Shown piece by piece: positions 60,437 through 64,000 of a stretch of DNA of 64,000 nt. The position numbers and the translations under genes were made by a program. Location of the stretch: NCBI RefSeq assembly GCF_001411805.1, contig NZ_CP007212.1:2976001-3040000 (forward strand). Direction: 5' to 3'. Below the pieces are notes generated by a model. The model made no database searches. It was given only the letters and a program-made list of their open reading frames with translations, and was not told the DNA's origin. Within the stretch, counting starts at the first letter, position 1; each line of letters starts with the position of its first letter. Origin of the DNA: Burkholderia plantarii. GTDB taxonomy: Bacteria; Pseudomonadota; Gammaproteobacteria; Burkholderiales; Burkholderiaceae.

Positions 60437-63412
60437 ATGCACGAAGACAGCATCCTGATCGGGCCGCGCATCGAGAATGCCGGCCCCGATTCGCTCTACC
60501 CGAGCATCGCCGCACAATGCCGCGTGCGCCGCGACGCCGTGGCGATCTCGTATGGCGAACGCCGGATCTCCTACGCGCAGCTCGACCGGCAAAGCGGCCT
60601 GATCCGCGACGCGCTGCTCGCCGCCGGCCTCGCGCCCGGCCAGCTGGTGCCGGTGCTCACGCGCGGCGGCCCCGGCATGATCGCCGCGATGATCGGAATC
60701 TGGGCCGCGGGCGGGGCCTTCGCGCCGCTCGCGATGGACGGCCCCGAGGCGCGCCGCGACCTCGCGCTCGGGCGCATTGACACCGGCATCCTGGTGGTGG
60801 ACGAAGCCGGCGACGCGCTCGACGGCTGGCGCTGCGTGCCGATCGCCGAGACGCTGCGGGCCACCGCGCCGACCGTCTCGATCGCGGACGCCGAGCCCTG
60901 CCACGGCGGCTCGCTGGCCTACGGCTTCTTCACCTCGGGCAGCACCGGCGTGCCCAAGTGCTGCCTCAACATCCATTCCGGCCTCGCCAACCGCGCCGCC
61001 ACCATGAGCCGCCGCTTCGACCTGCGGCCCGGCGAGGCGGTGCTGCAGAACTCCAGCCACGTGTTCGACAGCTCGCTCTGGCAGATCTTCTGGCCGCTGT
61101 CGATCGGCGCCGAGGTGGCGATCCCCGAACGCTTCGGCATCCTCGATTTCGACGCGACGCTCGACACCATCGCGGCGCGGCGCGTGGTGATGACCGACTT
61201 CGTGCCGTCGATCCTCGAACAGCTGATCCAGCTGCTGCGCAATTCGCGCGAGCAGCTCGACAAGCTCGCGAGCCTGCGCTACATCCTGGTGGGCGGCGAG
61301 AAGCTCGATCCGCACCTGCTGCGCGATCTGCTGAAGCTGCTGCCGGCGGCGCGCATCGTCAACACCTACGGCCCGACCGAAGCGTCGATCGGCATGGTGT
61401 TCCATGCCTTCAGCGGCGGCGAGGCCGCCGTGCCGCTCGGCCTGCCGATCGACAACACCGCGCTCGCGGTGGTGGACGAACAGCTGCGCCCGGTGCCGCG
61501 CGGCCAGATCGGCGAGATCGTGATCGGCGGCGCCTGCATGGGCCTCGGCTACCTCGGCGAGCCCGAGCGCACGCAGGCCGTGTTCCGGCGCGACACCGGA
61601 TTGCCGCTCGGCTCGGAGGTGGTCTACCGGACCGGCGATCTCGGGCGCGTGGAAGCCGATGGCCTGCTCTACTTCGACGGACGCATCGACGACCAGATCA
61701 AGATCGCCGGAGTGCGGATCGAACTCGGCGAGATCGAGCATCACCTGTACGATTTCCCGCACGTCAGCAAGGCCAAGGTGCTGCCCGTCCGGAGCGACGA
61801 CGGCACCTGGCTCGCCGGCTTCTACACGGCCAGCGCCGAGGTGCCGCCGGCGGAGTTGCGCGCGCACCTCGAACGCAAGCTCGGCAAGAGCAGCGTGCCG
61901 GCGCTGCTGCGGCAGCTCGATGCGTTCCCGCTGACCGTGTCGGGGAAGATCGACGGCAAGGCGCTGATCGCCGCGCACTGCACGTTCGACCCGCCCGCAG
62001 CCGGAGAAGGCCAGGCTGGCCAGTCCAGCGACATGCGGCAGGCGCTGCAGGCCGCGCTGCGACGCATCCTGCCCGGCCAGCAGCCCGGCCCCGACGACGA
62101 CCTGGTGCTGGCCGGCCTCGATTCGCTGGGCGCGCTGAAGCTGCTGCTCGAGGCCGAGCGCCTGACCGGCAGGCGCCTCGCGCTGGCCGCGTTCCTCACG
62201 GCGCCCACGCTCGCCACGCTGCTCTCGCATGATGCGCAGGCCGGCGACGACGCCGATACGGCGCGCGCCATCGAACACGACATCGCCCGACTCGGCCGGC
62301 CGGCGAGCCCGCGCGCGGCGGGGTCCGCGCCGCCGTCCGGCACGGCCATCGTGCTGACCGGCGCGACCGGCTACGTCGGCCGCGCGCTGCTCGCCGCGCT
62401 GCTGCGCCACGGCGCCGGGCCGATCGTCTGTCCGGTGCGCGCCGCCGACGACCGCGCCGCCGCGGCCCGCCTCGCCGCGCTCGTGCCGGACCTGCCGGCC
62501 GGCCGCGTCACGGCGGTGGCGCTCGACCTCTGCGCGCCCGATGCGTCGCGGCGCCTGCCGCCGGCGCCGCGCCTCGTGCTGCACGCCGCCGCCGACGTGA
62601 ACTTCTCGAAGTCGTACCGGCAGCTGCACGAGCCGAACGTGGCCGTCACGGCCGCACTCGGCGCCTACGCGCTCGCGGCCGGCGCGCGCTTCGTCTACCT
62701 GTCGAGCATCGCCGCCGCCACCGGCCGCGAGGTCGTGCCGGACGGCGCGCCGGGCCGCGCCGAGATCGAGGCCATGCTCGCCGCGCTGCGCAACGGCTAC
62801 AGCCGCACCAAGTGGGTCTCGGAGCAGATCGTCGCCGGCTTGCGCGCGCACGGGCTCGACGCGCAGGTCCACCGCCTCGGCGAGATGATGCCCGACGCGC
62901 TGCACCCGGTCGCCAATCCGCTCGCCAGCTTCAGCATCCTCTGCCGCGTCGCGCAGTTGGCCGGCGTCGCGCCCGAACTCGAGGACACCTCGAACTGCAC
63001 GCCCACCGGGCTGGTGGCCGACTGGGTCGTGCGCCGCGCGCTCGCCGACAGCGGCCGGGCCGCCGGCACGGCACGCCCCACCATGCTCGCGCATCCGACC
63101 CAGCTGCGCGTCAACGACATGCTGGCCGCCGTGCTCGGCAAGATTCCGCAGGTCTCGCTGTCGCGCTTTCTCGACACGGTCGGGCGGCACTATGCCGACA
63201 GCCAGCATCCCGATCTCGCGCGCTGCCTGATGATCTTCTCGTCCGGCGGCCAGCCCGACGAGCCGACGCAGCGCGGCTTCACGCCGGCGCGCGCCGAACC
63301 GCGCCCCACCGCGCCCGCGACGCGCGACGGCGAGCCGGGCTGGACCGCGCTCACGCCGCACGAGCTGGACACGATGTTCGGGGTATTCCGCAGCAGCGTC
63401 ATCGCGCCATGA
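60437..63412 (+). CDS. NRPS-like adenylation-carrier-reductase protein
   Basis: A 991-residue three-domain enzyme: adenylation (about 20-515), carrier (about 535-600), thioester reductase (about 635-970). Adenylation motifs: FFTSGSTGVPK (164-174), FDSSLW (210-215), YGPTE (311-315), YRTGD (397-401) and Lys504 in VSGK. Carrier Ser563 is in GLDSLGALKLL. The reductase has TGATGYVG (641-648) and Tyr788-x3-Lys792. There is no condensation domain, so it should activate one amino acid and release it as aldehyde. Asp211 (Asp235 equivalent) implies an alpha-amino acid; my hand-read pocket is D-S-W-D-L-G-T-I-G-K. ATG 60437 has GAGAGAGGG upstream. It follows the ArgG-like gene by 216 bp. Confidence 0.88.
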   Translation: MHEDSILIGPRIENAGPDSLYPSIAAQCRVRRDAVAISYGERRISYAQLDRQSGLIRDALLAAGLAPGQLVPVLTRGGPGMIAAMIGIWAAGGAFAPLAMDGPEARRDLALGRIDTGILVVDEAGDALDGWRCVPIAETLRATAPTVSIADAEPCHGGSLAYGFFTSGSTGVPKCCLNIHSGLANRAATMSRRFDLRPGEAVLQNSSHVFDSSLWQIFWPLSIGAEVAIPERFGILDFDATLDTIAARRVVMTDFVPSILEQLIQLLRNSREQLDKLASLRYILVGGEKLDPHLLRDLLKLLPAARIVNTYGPTEASIGMVFHAFSGGEAAVPLGLPIDNTALAVVDEQLRPVPRGQIGEIVIGGACMGLGYLGEPERTQAVFRRDTGLPLGSEVVYRTGDLGRVEADGLLYFDGRIDDQIKIAGVRIELGEIEHHLYDFPHVSKAKVLPVRSDDGTWLAGFYTASAEVPPAELRAHLERKLGKSSVPALLRQLDAFPLTVSGKIDGKALIAAHCTFDPPAAGEGQAGQSSDMRQALQAALRRILPGQQPGPDDDLVLAGLDSLGALKLLLEAERLTGRRLALAAFLTAPTLATLLSHDAQAGDDADTARAIEHDIARLGRPASPRAAGSAPPSGTAIVLTGATGYVGRALLAALLRHGAGPIVCPVRAADDRAAAARLAALVPDLPAGRVTAVALDLCAPDASRRLPPAPRLVLHAAADVNFSKSYRQLHEPNVAVTAALGAYALAAGARFVYLSSIAAATGREVVPDGAPGRAEIEAMLAALRNGYSRTKWVSEQIVAGLRAHGLDAQVHRLGEMMPDALHPVANPLASFSILCRVAQLAGVAPELEDTSNCTPTGLVADWVVRRALADSGRAAGTARPTMLAHPTQLRVNDMLAAVLGKIPQVSLSRFLDTVGRHYADSQHPDLARCLMIFSSGGQPDEPTQRGFTPARAEPRPTAPATRDGEPGWTALTPHELDTMFGVFRSSVIAP

Positions 63413-63455
63413 GCGCGGCGCACGACGATTCACGACTTATGCCAGGGAGCATTTC

Positions 63456-64000
63456 ATGACGATGAGACAGCGGCGCTTCGGCCGCCTGGGTTGGCAGGTG
63501 GGAGAGGTCGGTTACGGCATGTGGGGCATCGCGGGCGGGGAAGGCGGCTGGACCGGCGCCGACGACGCGAGCGGGATGCAGTGTCTCGCGCTGGCCGCGA
63601 GCCGCGGCTGCAACTTCTACGACACCGCCTGGATCTACGGCCGCGGCCACAGCGAGCGGATGGTGGCGAAACACGTGGCGGCCCACCCGGGCGCGGGCTT
63701 CAAGGTGGCCACCAAGATCGCGCCGGCCAATCGCAACTGGCCGAGCCGCCGCGGCGACCGGTTCGACGACATCTACCCGACGCCCTACCTGCGCGAGGCG
63801 ATGGACCAGAGCCGCCGCAACCTGAACGTCGATCGCATCGACCTGATGCAGTTCCACGTCTGGGAGGATAGCTGGACCGACGATCCCGCGTTCCGCGCGA
63901 TCGTCGACGAATGGCGCGGCCGCGATCTGGTGGAGGGGATCGGCCTGAGCCTGAACCGCTGGGAGCCGTGGAACGGCCTGCGCGCCGTGCGCTCGGGCCT
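63456..64000 (+). CDS. Aldo/keto reductase (3' end outside window)
   Basis: About 181 residues of an NAD(P)H-dependent aldo/keto reductase before the window edge. The catalytic tetrad is visible: Asp56, Tyr61 (FYDTAWIYGRGHSE), Lys87 (KVATKIAP) and His134 (LMQFHVWED). ATG 63456 starts MTMRQRRFGRLGWQVGEVGYG, a typical AKR N-terminus. It lies 43 bp after the A-T-R gene, so the two are probably cotranscribed; it could reduce the aldehyde that enzyme releases. Confidence 0.88.
   Translation, partial: MTMRQRRFGRLGWQVGEVGYGMWGIAGGEGGWTGADDASGMQCLALAASRGCNFYDTAWIYGRGHSERMVAKHVAAHPGAGFKVATKIAPANRNWPSRRGDRFDDIYPTPYLREAMDQSRRNLNVDRIDLMQFHVWEDSWTDDPAFRAIVDEWRGRDLVEGIGLSLNRWEPWNGLRAVRSG

Noticed and set aside
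59111..63433. A 1440-codon open frame on the minus strand
   Set aside because: It is antisense to the ArgG-like and A-T-R genes, both of which have clear family motifs. The minus-strand product is rich in Arg, His, Asp and Ala as expected for antisense of GC-rich genes.

Overview
The window is a stretch of chromosome from a high-GC beta-proteobacterium, almost certainly Burkholderia in the strict sense. The protein sequences, codon use, a phasin gene, and Burkholderia-like gene orders (bamC-dapA, pyrG-kdsA-eno-ftsB, iscRSUA-hscBA-fdx-iscX, aceE-aceF-lpdA) all agree. The species cannot be settled from the sequence. I see no tRNA, rRNA, CRISPR array, insertion sequence or phage gene. Most of the window is conserved core genome; the last 6 kb looks accessory.

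Layout. 1-8.9 kb, mostly minus strand: metallo-hydrolase, bamC, dapA, a methyltransferase, trpS, a site-2 protease, a Sua5/YciO protein, a PHP phosphoesterase, an alpha/beta hydrolase and a ferritin-like DUF455 protein. 9-11 kb, plus strand: gamma-carbonic-anhydrase-like protein, hslO and a Gly/Tyr-rich lipoprotein. 11-22.5 kb, minus: ftsB, eno, kdsA, pyrG, a hydrolase, comEC, tatD and the lipoprotein-releasing transporter lolD/lolC. 22.8-29.7 kb, plus: an RpfE-type protein, recJ, prfB (with an intact programmed +1 frameshift), lysS and a glycine-zipper protein. 29.9-35.9 kb, minus: the complete isc iron-sulphur operon behind a promoter carrying two type-1 IscR boxes. 35.9-41.4 kb: a low-molecular-weight phosphatase, a 71-residue protein, lutA/lutB (no lutC) with a divergent IclR regulator, and a PBP7-like peptidase. 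42-49.2 kb: phasin phaP, then the pyruvate dehydrogenase operon on the minus strand. 49.5-57.6 kb: a FixLJ-like two-component pair, folD, prlC and dinB.

The right end (about 57.6 kb to the edge) is the most unusual part. After 600 bp of gene-free DNA with an AT-rich core come four plus-strand genes: a LysE/RhtB-type exporter, a divergent argininosuccinate-synthase homologue whose ATP-binding loop lacks the usual Asp, a stand-alone adenylation-carrier-reductase protein (NRPS-like, no condensation domain) with an amino-acid-type pocket, and an aldo/keto reductase cut by the window edge. Together they read as a small biosynthetic cluster that activates one amino acid, releases it as an aldehyde, reduces or otherwise modifies it, and exports it. 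I do not recognise it as a described pathway. It continues beyond base 64000.

Regulatory DNA of note: the paired IscR boxes; a perfect palindrome in the aceE/kinase divergent region; paired repeats bracketing the phaP promoter; small palindromes at the lutA/iclR and alpha/beta-hydrolase promoters; and five clear hairpin terminators between convergent or adjacent genes, plus one at the lysS end.
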